In this document: one piece after another, positions 56,036 through 64,000 of the stretch
Numbering within the stretch: the stretch's first letter is position 1
How the letters are laid out: every line of letters begins with the position of its first letter
Source of the DNA: Monoplex corrugatus
Taxonomy: Eukaryota > Mollusca > Gastropoda > Littorinimorpha > Ranellidae
Assembly (NCBI GenBank): GCA_030674185.1
Contig: JAPXFY010000030.1
Location: forward strand, 47,147,395 to 47,211,394
Reading direction: 5' to 3'
DNA: 64,000 nucleotides
Notes under the pieces: generated by a model
The model's database searches: none
Told to the model about the DNA's origin: nothing
Seen by the model: only the letters and a program-made list of their open reading frames with translations
Translations under genes and position numbers: made by a program

Positions 56036-57396
56036 CAGATATGCTTTCTCAAAAACCTTGGTGCACACATCGCACACAAACTCTACAGCCAGTATAAAAC
56101 AGCTTGTGCATCTTCAAATCCCGATCCTCAGTAAAAGCCTTACTGCACAATATGGCAAATATGGATAGACTGTTATAGTCCCAACAGAGATAAACAAGGG
56201 TTGTTTTGGAAAGGTGAAAACAAACAACACCTCTGACACAAAGAGGACACAAAACAAACCTTGTTGTACTCCACAGAATAAACTGTCTGATCTAAAAATA
56301 GTAAAATACAGATTGAAATAAAACTAAAACCTTTGAGGAGGACAACAGAAAATATGGAAACAGAAGAAAGACTGCTATAGCTTGCAACAGTTGATTAGAC
56401 CTGATCAGTTTCTAGAAGACCCATGTAGACTGCTGTGTCAGTATTCAGGCCCTTCAGAGGAAGGCCCTGTGCTTCCAAAGCGGATAAAGCGTTTCAATCT
56501 ATGTCGAACTCATCACACCTGATGCCTGGGATGGCAAGACGACAGTGGTATCCACACACATGTACAACAAGGCGCCTAACTTGAAGTAGCAGAAATCTAC
56601 AAAGTGCAGAAATTTCACTTAACAGATAGAGCTCCTAGGGAACATTAAAGAAAGAACTCGGAAGGAAAGTATATGGAAAATTTTAATCTAGAGAAACCTC
56701 TTGTTGGTTCAATATTTAGTATTCACAACGAGAATGACTGCAAGAGACCGACTAAAACATTCCTGCTTTCCCTTAATGGTTTGGTCAGCCCCTGACAGTC
56801 ATTTTTGTGTGTTAATTAATACCGACTCTACAGATCACAACAAAACACATTATAACTCAACTGGTGTGTCTTCAGATCCCTAGCATGAGTAAAAGCCTTA
56901 CAGCACAGATCACAAACAAACAGCTTATGAATCAACTTGTGTGTCTTCAACTCCAAACAACAAGTAAAAATTTTACAGAACAGATCACAAACAGCTTATA
57001 AATCAACATGTATGTCTTCATGTCCAGAGCACATATACAAGCCTTACAGCACTTATCACAAACATACACATTATGACCATTGTGTCTCCTCAAGTTACAT
57101 GCATGACTAGGCTTTACTGCACTTATCAAAAAAAAGTTTATGAACCTATGTAATGTGTGTGCCTCCAAGTGACTAGTCCAAGTAAAAGCTTTACCACGTG
57201 CATCACAAACAAACTGTTAATGACCTATAAAAATCAACTTGTGTCTCCCCAACTTGTGTCTAGCCCAAATAAAAACTTTACAGCATGCATCACAAACAAA
57301 AGGTTTATGACCAGTATGAATTAACTTGTGTGTCTTCAAGTAACCACCCCGAATAAAAGTCTTACTGCACGTCACAAACAAATGGTTTATGACCAG
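56036..57396 (-). pseudogene. decayed C2H2 zinc-finger array, downstream part
   Basis: On the minus strand 84-bp finger repeats with HTGHKPFVCD-like linkers are clear from 57396 to about 56840 ('HTGHKPFVCDACCK', 'CDKCCKACICALDMKT'). An isolated finger lies at about 56150-56050 ('CSKAFTEDRDLKMHKLFYTG'). Several fingers lost a Cys or His and frames shift, so no long frame survives. It would have been a nucleic-acid-binding poly-finger protein. The segment 56150-56835 has no finger and is unassigned. Confidence 0.7.
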
Positions 57397-58117
57397 TGTC
57401 AGGACGCAGTCGTCTGGATGCTGACTTTGTTCTTGCTAAGCCTTGACCAAATTATCGTTCTGGAACCAAGGTTGTTTTTGTGGCCTATGTGGTTGCCTTG
57501 GTTGCAGGTGGAGATTTCATTGATGCTATCTTGGTAGTCAAGGGAGTCTAATTTCTGTTCGAGAAATATTTTTCTCGGTAGGGCTGGTTTCCCGTGCTGT
57601 TTCGCCTCATGCGTGTGAAGGTTGAATCTGTAGGCCTGTGTTCCGAGGGGCGAGTCACTCTGTCTCGGTTGGTCCTGTGAATCACGCTTTTCAGGCGGAT
57701 TCGGTGGATTGTGGGGCCAACCTGAGTTCAGGTCTGAGTTTGAGTTCCCGATATACTGGCTTGGAAATTTCTGGTCAGTTGGTGTGGGGCCTTCCTTCTG
57801 AACGGACGGTTGCAGATAGGGAGGTGGGGGTCTGGCCAGTTTCTAGTCAGATGCTCGTGTTTTTTTTTAAGATGTAGTAGTTTAGGTTAGTTCCCACTTG
57901 TAGTTGGGTTTCATGTCCTAGAAGTGGGTAGAGGCATCGGTGTTTTGTTGGTCTGTAGCTTTGTGGAGGTCTGTGTCCTCAGCATGAAACCGGGAGCGAC
58001 TCGACGCCTGTAATTTCTTCCGCTACGGACGGTATGTGGAGAGTTTAAGGGTCAGTGATTTCGTGGTTGGTCTGTGTAGTTGCGGTGTGTCTGTTTTGGG
58101 AAGGGTTTGGGTAGTGG

Positions 58118-58714
58118 ATGGCTACACCTAGTGAACAAGAGAGACTTCGATCCTTACGTCCGTTACCGCACAGAAAGAAAATGGCGACGGGAGGAAAGCC
58201 AAAGACTGAAATGACCGAGATGGAGGTCAAAACCAAAGCAAAGAATGAGGGAGAGTCCTTAGGATTCGCTGGTCACGAGTTGATCCTATACATTACGGAG
58301 GAAGTACGGTTATTCAGAGAGGCGGAAAGCCGACGCGAGAGAGACCGCCTTGATAAGGAAATGCGCAAGAGGAGCCTGGAAAACATGACTCCAGAGGAAA
58401 GACAAGAGTGGGAAAAGAGAGAAAAGGAGTTGATGAAGGAACGGGCGAGGGAAGAGAAAGCTGAAAAGGGACGAATCGATCGACTTAAGAAAATGGAGGA
58501 AGAACGGATCCAGCAAGAGCTAGATGCAGTCAAAGAGCGTAGGGCGATGTTGAAGCGTGAAGAAGAGGAAAGTGCGCGACGCAAGAAACTTCTAGAGCAG
58601 GCTGAGGAAGACAGAAAAGATGAGGCTGCGCGCCGCAAGGAGTTAGATCTGCAGAGGGCAAAAATGGAACTTGAGGTAGCTCACATCAGGGCTGCAGAAG
58701 CTGCCAGAGACTGA
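58118..58714 (+). CDS. gag N-terminal part: charged coiled coil
   Basis: 198 residues from ATG 58118. After about 70 residues it is almost entirely Glu/Arg/Lys/Ala heptads, a long coiled coil. It stops at 58712-58714, and the coiled coil continues in another frame from 58722 ('MREEEFNMNKARRAEEQ'), so a single-base indel separates the two. It superficially resembles myosin-like proteins, but the continuation into gag decides the identity. Confidence 0.65.
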   Translation: MATPSEQERLRSLRPLPHRKKMATGGKPKTEMTEMEVKTKAKNEGESLGFAGHELILYITEEVRLFREAESRRERDRLDKEMRKRSLENMTPEERQEWEKREKELMKERAREEKAEKGRIDRLKKMEEERIQQELDAVKERRAMLKREEEESARRKKLLEQAEEDRKDEAARRKELDLQRAKMELEVAHIRAAEAARD

Positions 58715-58721
58715 AGCCAGA

Positions 58722-59759
58722 ATGAGGGAAGAAGAATTCAATATGAACAAGGCAAGGCGTGCTGAAGAGCAAGCTAGAGATGAAAGGCAGCAATTAGAGG
58801 AAAGGAGGAAAGCAGAGAGAGCTAACCGCAAAAACGTCAAATTGCCACCGCTCACAGATGATGACGACTGCGACGAATATTTGCAACATTTTGAGCAAGT
58901 AGCAGAACTGTGTGGTTGGAATAAAAATGCATGGGCCTGTCAGCTGTTGGCATTACTCCAAGGGAAAACGAGGGAAGCAGTGCTACGGATGTCAGCGACA
59001 AGCATCAAGAATTACTATGACGTTAAACAAGTGCTACTTAAGCATTTCCATTTGGATGCTGACTCCTACCGTCAGAAGTTTAGGAAGATGGAGAAAAGAA
59101 CTTCGGAAACTTTCTCCCAACTGTTAGATCGGTTACGTGCTTGTTTCGTACAGTGGTGTCGATCATCAGAAAAGGACGAAGACCAGGTTGAGGACGTCTT
59201 AGATTTGTTTATGCAGGAGCGCCTGTATGACCAATTTAACCAGGAGATTTGTCTCAAAGTAAAGGAACACAAACCCAAGACTGCAAAGGAGGTAGCTGAG
59301 CTGGCAACCACGGTTGTAGAAGCGAGGAGGGCAACCAGGGAGATCCAGCGAGATCGTCGGACGGGACAGTCTCAAACGACATTATCTGGACCTCAACGAT
59401 CAACAGCGTCGGACGGCCGGGAATTTTTAAGGCCTACCCAGGAGACCAGTCAAGGGCTTAGGGGTCAGAAATCCCAGGGCGGGCCCATTTCCGATCCAGG
59501 GAGTGGATTGGGGAGGCGGAGACCAGTGAATACCAGGCCAAACTGTTGGATATGTGGCAAGGAGGGCCACTTGCAAGCTGAATGCCCCACAAGGAGTGAA
59601 GCTGTTAGCAAAGAACAAAGGTTCGCAACCAACGAAGCCTTCAGCGTTCAGAGCAGCGGTACAGGAGAGGGAGGAGGAATTGGAGCCGGTGGGACCACCA
59701 ACTTTGTGTGTAGGCTGTGCCAGCAAACCGTACTCGCCTCGTTGCACGGTACGAGTTAA
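58722..59759 (+). CDS. gag: SCAN-like capsid domain and CCHC zinc knuckle
   Basis: 345 residues. The coiled-coil end is followed at about 50-195 by an all-helical domain ('EYLQHFEQVAELCGWNKNAW', 'LLALLQGKTREAVLRM', 'SYRQKFRKMEKRTSETFSQL') of the type from which vertebrate SCAN domains came, Gmr1-like gag. A basic linker and one CX2CX4HX4C knuckle ('CWICGKEGHLQAEC') at about 275-290 follow. After the knuckle the coding signal moves to another frame, so the last ~50 residues are probably not real. Confidence 0.8.
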   Translation: MREEEFNMNKARRAEEQARDERQQLEERRKAERANRKNVKLPPLTDDDDCDEYLQHFEQVAELCGWNKNAWACQLLALLQGKTREAVLRMSATSIKNYYDVKQVLLKHFHLDADSYRQKFRKMEKRTSETFSQLLDRLRACFVQWCRSSEKDEDQVEDVLDLFMQERLYDQFNQEICLKVKEHKPKTAKEVAELATTVVEARRATREIQRDRRTGQSQTTLSGPQRSTASDGREFLRPTQETSQGLRGQKSQGGPISDPGSGLGRRRPVNTRPNCWICGKEGHLQAECPTRSEAVSKEQRFATNEAFSVQSSGTGEGGGIGAGGTTNFVCRLCQQTVLASLHGTS

Positions 59760-60012
59760 TGGGAAGCAGGCAAAAGGACTTCGAGACACTGGAGCATCCC
59801 ATACTGTGGTGTCTAAATCGTTAGTTAGGCCTGAGGACTACACAAAACATCAGGTAAATGTGACAATGGCAAGTGGAGCAACCTGTTTGGTTCCAGTAGC
59901 TGTCGTTGACTTAGTCACCGTTTGTCAGTGGGAAGATTGCTGCGTTGGTGTTCGAGAAACCAACCCAAGAAGTTCCGATCGGGAACTGGGCAGCCCAAAA
60001 CTGGCACGATGA
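59554..60012 (+). CDS. retropepsin-like aspartic protease
   Basis: The frame carries the active-site motif 'LRDTGASHTVV' (about residues 79-89) after 'CTVRVNGKQ', the usual approach to a retroviral-type protease. It overlaps the gag frame by about 200 bp in a +1 relation. The overlap may reflect a programmed shift or an indel. The frame ends early at 60012, and its continuation is in the third frame. Confidence 0.75.
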   Translation: MARRATCKLNAPQGVKLLAKNKGSQPTKPSAFRAAVQEREEELEPVGPPTLCVGCASKPYSPRCTVRVNGKQAKGLRDTGASHTVVSKSLVRPEDYTKHQVNVTMASGATCLVPVAVVDLVTVCQWEDCCVGVRETNPRSSDRELGSPKLAR

Positions 60013-60286
60013 ACCTGTGAAAGTACCTGTGTACGCCAACCCAATCAAAGTGCTCGCGGTGCAAACACGAGCGCAGAAAAGGAGAGAAAATGAGCCCACA
60101 CCGAGGTTACCGACCCATGTACTCGTTGCTGGGAGAGGACCAGCTGAGTTCCTGCGGCTGCAAAACGAAGACCCATCTTTGGATGCGGCAAGGAAAGCTG
60201 CAGACGATTTTTGTGCAAATCAAGACTGCGGGAGGAACAGTGACGTTTGGGTACGACCAAAGAGGTTTCCACGTATGCTTCAGTGA
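59945..60286 (+). CDS. protease-RT linker remnant
   Basis: 113 residues with 'VFEKPTQEVPIGNW', 'VLAVQTRAQKRREN' and 'LQNEDPSLDAARKAAD', typical of the spacer before the reverse transcriptase in mollusc Gypsy-like elements. Coding signal ends near 60286, and no RT follows. Confidence 0.6.
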   Translation: MVFEKPTQEVPIGNWAAQNWHDEPVKVPVYANPIKVLAVQTRAQKRRENEPTPRLPTHVLVAGRGPAEFLRLQNEDPSLDAARKAADDFCANQDCGRNSDVWVRPKRFPRMLQ

Positions 60287-60429
60287 CTCTCTTGTGACTG
60301 GTAACCATAGTACCGGAACATCCTTCGGACCCAAAATTTTGGGTGGACTAAGACGTTGCTGTGAGTGCGTGAGTGGGCTATGTTTCTATGTAAATTCTGT
60401 CGTTAAAAAATTTCAAATGTGTTGATTTG

Positions 60430-60905
60430 AGGTGCCACGTATGGCAAAACACATTTATGTGAATTCTGTTGTTTCAAGAGTTCGAATGTGTTGGTTTTGA
60501 GGTGCCACGTTTGGCCAAACAATATATTCTATGTTTCGATGTATTCTATGTTCACCCCAGACGCCACGTTTGGCAAAACAATGTGTTCTATGTTTCTATG
60601 TATTCTATGTTTCTATGTTTCACCCTGTAGTCCGGTTGATTGTACTTGGCAAGGGTGATGTGGCGTCTGTATCAGTTCTGTGCTGTTCATCTATGTATTC
60701 TATGTTTCTATGTTTCACCCCGTAGTCCAGTTGAAAGAACTTGGCAAGGGTGATGTGGCGTCTGTATTAGTTCTGTGCTGTTCTGTGCTGTTCATCTATG
60801 TATTCTATGTTTCTATGTTTCACCCTGTAGTCCGATTGAAAGAACTTGGCAAGGGTGATGTGGCGTCTGTGCTGTTCTGTGCTGTTCTGTGCTGTTCAGA
60901 TCTCT
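60430..60905. repeat. degenerate tandem repeat (~115-bp units) 3' of the protease remnant
   Basis: 'TATTCTATGTTTCTATGTTT' plus CACCC(T/C)GTAGTCC and 'CTTGGCAAGGGTGATGTGGC' recur at about 60600-60675, 60695-60760 and 60800-60870. 'GAGGTGCCACGT' motifs occur upstream at about 60430 and 60500. Confidence 0.75.
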
Positions 60906-61901
60906 ATGTCGTTTCGAGGGAGTTGCGTTGTGGGTCGTTGTGGGGTGGTGTGTTGTTCGCGTTCATTTCAAATTTCTTGTTTCCCTGAATTCTAAGCTTG
61001 TTTGAGAGGGTTGCCCAACTGTTTGTGTGGCGTCGTAACGTAAGTTTGGGTCATGGTTTATACTTCGTCGTTGAGATGTAAATTTGTAAACATTTTGATT
61101 CTCTACGCCTTTGGTGGCTAGATGGGCCTAGCGTGGGGAACCCAACCCATGACGTTAGGGATAACCGATTTGGTTTGTTCAACAAGCATTTTGTTATTTA
61201 CAATTTGAGGATAGACCTAGATGAGGTTACCGTTTGAGATAAGATAGTTTGTTGTGTGGCAGACTGACAGACAGTTGACGAGGAAGTTAAAGATGGAACG
61301 GATATTGTAACTTTATTATTGAGTGCCAGCATGAGTGTATGGCTATTGTCAAGGGCCGGTTGATGTTTTGTATATTGGGCCCATGTCGTAGTAACGTTCT
61401 ATGGGTTTAATTTTATGTGATTCTACTATGTGTCTTGTGATGGGCATTGAAATTGTCACCTTCATATATTCATAAAATGTGATCGGGGCTAAGTTCAATC
61501 ATTTGCCTTGCCTTGGGCAACGTGATGATTGCTTATACCTGACATCGAGTTCATTTCGGTGACAGATCAACAAAAATTTCAAGGAGCTGATTTCTTTATA
61601 ATTTGATTGTGCCCTCGAGATGCCCTGTGGATGATATTGTATACTTGTCTTCGAGATGCCCTGTTGTTGCACAAGAGTATATTTTGTGACGATTTTGTGT
61701 GTGTCCAGGGAGTAATTCTGTTTAAGGTATATGTTGATGTAATTTGTGAACTCCTGTATTGTTGGATGACAGCTATTAGATATGGGTGAATGGAAAAAAA
61801 TAGTTGTTTCTTGACCATTACTGTGTGTGGGGCGATAGGTAGATAGGTCTGTAAATTCTGTCTATCCCTCTTAGCAAGATCAGGTCTTAGCGAGCCTGAA
61901 A
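60906..61901. other. 3' part of the gag-protease element, no coding signal
   Basis: About 1 kb up to the inferred 3' boundary with no open frame of note. It could be untranslated region and a degraded LTR. A short near-repeat of 'CGAGATGCCCTGT' occurs at 61615 and 61650. Confidence 0.4.
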
Positions 61902-62215
61902 ACCAGTATGAATCAACGTGTATGGTTTCAAGTTACTAGTGTCACAAAAAGCTGTACTGGACATGTTACAAATGGTTTACAACCAGTACAAATCAACTTG
62001 TGTTTGTTCAAGTCTGTAATCTGAGTAAAATCCTTATCACATGTCACAAACTGTTTATGATTTGTGTAAACCAATTTGTGTCTCTTCAAGTCATCAGCCA
62101 AAACAAAAGCCTTACTGCACACATCACAAACAAACAGTTCATGACCTGGAAAAGTTGTGTGTTTTCAGGTTAAAAGCCCAAGTACAAGCCTTACTGCATA
62201 CACCAGAAACAAATG
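61902..62215 (-). pseudogene. decayed C2H2 zinc-finger array, upstream part
   Basis: Minus-strand fingers 'CSKAFVLADDLKRHKLVY', 'CDKDFTQITDLNKHKLICTG' (frame 61928-62122) and 'GVCSKACTWAFNLKTH' (near 62200). They continue at 57396 beyond the inserted retroelement. No upstream start or other domain was seen. Confidence 0.7.
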
Positions 62216-62239
62216 GTATATGACGAATAGCCTCTGTCA

Positions 62240-62460
62240 TTCCGAAGACTATCCACAAGGCAATGGGAGGTGATTTTCTGTCAGGGTTTACTGCCTTAGT
62301 CTTGTCTCTTCCAAGACAACCACAAGGTAGTGGTGATTTCCTGCCAGAGTTTACTCCCTTAGCCTTGGTCTCTCCCAAGACAGCCACAAGGCAGTGGTGA
62401 TTTTCTGCCAGGGTTTACTCCATTAACATTGATCTCTTCCAAGACAGCCACAAGGTGGTG
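62240..62460. repeat. ~67-bp tandem repeat, about 3.3 copies
   Basis: 'CCACAAGG' with flanking 'GGTGATTTTCTGCCAGGGTT' and 'TCTCTTCCAAGACA' recurs at about 62247, 62312, 62381 and 62448. Confidence 0.8.
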
Positions 62461-63059
62461 GTGCCATTTACCCATAGCTGGGGGTCTGGGTCAAGGGCAC
62501 CAGGGCATGTCCACTTGCTGGTGGGCCTGTGGGAGCCAGATATGATATAGCACAATGCTTTCCTTTTTGTTCTTTGTGTCTCTGTCTCAAGTTCTGCATT
62601 GTCTCAGTGGTGTTGTTCCCATTCATTTAAAGTCTCAGTGACAAAAATCCTATTGGAGCCAGAAATATCCAGCTGCCATGGGGCCACAGACGAGAGGAAA
62701 CCCTGCATAGCTGCTGAGTCACTCTGGCAAAGTTCAACAGTACTTCAGTTTTCAGTTCTTCTGATCCAACTTTCTATGAACGCTGCCTACTGAACCCCCT
62801 ACTAGTGCTACCAATAGTAACTGCTCAGTCACAGAGCCACACGAAGTAAGAAACCCCTAGGAAGAAGACCACAACCACAGCCCTCTAACAACATTCCCCA
62901 TAAACCACTGACACCAAGGACACTAACTTGAATTCATCTCAAGCGTGAAGGCAGTACAGGAAATGAAAAGTGGTCACCACTAGATCAGAACATGAAGGGT
63001 CAAAGAATCTAGGATAATTTGCACAATGCTATAACAACTATAATGATAAGATATTTTAT
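62461..63059. other. unassigned sequence
   Basis: No recognised feature. Confidence 0.3.
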
Positions 63060-63147
63060 GGTCTTAAGGATCATGATCAGGATATCATGAAATTCCATCT
63101 GAGATTGAGAGTGGGTGACAGGGCTGTACTCTTTGCTTATTATCATA

Positions 63148-63187
<40 letters not shown>

Positions 63188-63510
63188 ATATATAATATAT
63201 CTATATATACACATAACATATACACGTATATATATATGTATGTATCCAGGTGTAAACCAGGCTGGAGAAATGCGGACACCTGTAGTGTCTGGAAATTTAA
63301 GCAACACGCTCAATGACACATCCATAAGGTGAATGAGACTCAACTGCATGGTTCCAGTCTTCACAATGGGTCTGGAGCACCCTCAACTCTCCAGTAGGAG
63401 TTGATTAAGGCAGACAGACCCTACAGTAATTTTTTGGCCTGTGGGGATTCAAACTCATGACCACCCAGTCAGTAGCCCATGGCATGACCACTTCACCATA
63501 TGACTGGTGC
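63060..63510 (-). repeat. tRNA-derived SINE, copy 2, with an internal (TA)n expansion
   Basis: On the minus strand an A-box-like 'ATGGTGAAGTGGTCATG' (near 63495) and B-box-like 'GTTTGAATCCCC' (near 63450) are followed by the body shared with 21060-21365. A TA-rich microsatellite at 63150-63242 lies in the body, where copy 1 has only 'CATAATATATCC'. Confidence 0.7.
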
Positions 63511-63534
63511 TTATATAGCTCAACATTGTCTGTC

Positions 63535-64000
63535 ATGTGCGCCTTGTGTTGTGGGTCTGGGTGTGCTATACATGACCTCTGGGTGTGTTATACATGACCT
63601 CTGGGTGTGTTATACATGACCTCTGGGTGTGTTATGCATGACCTGTGGGTGTGTTATACATGACCACTTCATCATGTGACTGTCTTTATATACAGCACAA
63701 TGATGTCTGACATGTGTGCCTTATGTTGTGGATGTGGATGTGTTATACACGACCTCTGGGTGTGTTATATATGACCACTTCACCATGTGACTGTCTTTAT
63801 ATACAGCACAATGTTGTCTGACATGAGTGCCTTGTGTTGTGGGTCTGGGTGTGTTATACAGCACCACATCACCATGTGACTGTCTTTATATACAGCACAA
63901 TGTTGTCTGACATGTATGCCTTGTGTTGTAGGTCTGGGTGTGTTATACATGACCACTTCACCATGTAACTGTCTTTATATACAGCACAATGTTGTCTGAC
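63535..64000. repeat. tandem repeat with ~22-bp and ~110-130-bp periods, running off the window
   Basis: 'GACCTCTGGGTGTGTTATAC' repeats every 22 bp at 63570-63660. A longer unit with 'CATGTGACTGTCTTTATATA' and 'CAGCACAATGTTGTCTGACA' recurs at about 63675, 63785, 63875 and 63960. The end of the array is beyond the window. Confidence 0.85.

Larger units (their letters stand above)
57397..61901 (+). mobile_element. gag-protease retroelement (Ty3/Gypsy Gmr1-like) inserted in the zinc-finger array
   Basis: The zinc-finger repeats stop at 57396 and resume at 61902, each next to ACCAG (57392-57396 and 61902-61906). The inserted DNA starts TGTCAGG and ends CCTGAAA, nearly an inverted pair as in LTR elements. 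Inside are a coiled-coil and SCAN-like gag, a CCHC knuckle and an aspartic protease, but no reverse transcriptase or integrase. I could not find the 5' ~700 bp repeated at the 3' end, so true LTRs are unproven. It may be a deleted or non-autonomous copy. Confidence 0.65.

Noticed and set aside
57397..58117. 5' LTR call for the gag-protease element
   Set aside because: I could not find this segment repeated at the 3' end by eye, so an LTR is not supported.
58118..58714. Myosin-like or other host coiled-coil gene
   Set aside because: The coiled coil runs directly into a gag capsid domain, knuckle and protease, so it belongs to a retroelement.

Overview
The window is eukaryotic, invertebrate and repeat-rich. 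There are no operons or dense genes; it holds many non-LTR retrotransposon fragments, tRNA-derived SINEs, Penelope-like elements, microsatellites and long minisatellites, plus one 100-N assembly gap. The only convincing host gene encodes a multidomain receptor with C-type lectin, LDL-receptor class A, leucine-rich-repeat and seven-transmembrane parts, the layout of the snail receptor GRL101. With the repeat types, this suggests a lophotrochozoan, most likely a gastropod mollusc. The species is inference; nothing here fixes it.

Layout. 1-4.6 kb: LINE fragments of three families separated by GT, TTG and poly-G tracts. 4.67-8.53 kb (minus): the GRL101-like receptor, apparently intronless, open over about 1,290 codons but broken by four single-base slips. 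9.2-14.3 kb: LINE fragments, a decayed family-B DNA polymerase fragment, and an R2-like retrotransposon end joined to a tRNA-like SINE. 14.6-17.9 kb: an L2/CR1-like end and a decayed LINE. 18.2-19.2 kb (minus): a decayed paralogue of the receptor, crossed by the assembly gap. 19.2-24.5 kb: triplet repeats, a LINE reverse transcriptase, a SINE and two abutting LINE copies. 24.6-26.1 kb: a 45-bp minisatellite. 27.1-32 kb: a LINE with perfect 13-bp target duplications, an L2-like LINE and inverted ~140-bp repeats. 33-37 kb: mostly unassigned. 37.3-40.1 kb: a LINE interrupted by a 1,365-bp composite insertion. 40.1-42.2 kb: a 27-bp satellite containing an L2-like insertion. 42.8-47.2 kb: a Penelope-like element split by a LINE. 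47.3-52.6 kb: a SINE, a LINE palindrome, LINE parts, and a 2.2-kb array of 32-bp repeats that appears to have grown inside LINE coding sequence. 54.3-55.7 kb: an L2-like end and a Penelope GIY-YIG domain. 56.0-62.2 kb: decayed C2H2 zinc fingers split by a gag-protease element. 62.2-64.0 kb: tandem repeats and a SINE.

The commonest repeat, called 'family A' below, is an RTE-like LINE: APE endonuclease, a YADD reverse transcriptase, a conserved C-terminal tail and a 3' end of ATG/GAT triplets. It occurs at about twelve places, nearly all 5'-truncated. 'Family C' is an I/Jockey-like LINE with endonuclease, reverse transcriptase and RNase H. Clade names come from motif recognition, not a search. 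The receptor is the only feature with a plausible cellular role (a surface receptor signalling through G proteins). The rest records waves of insertion, nesting and tandem expansion.
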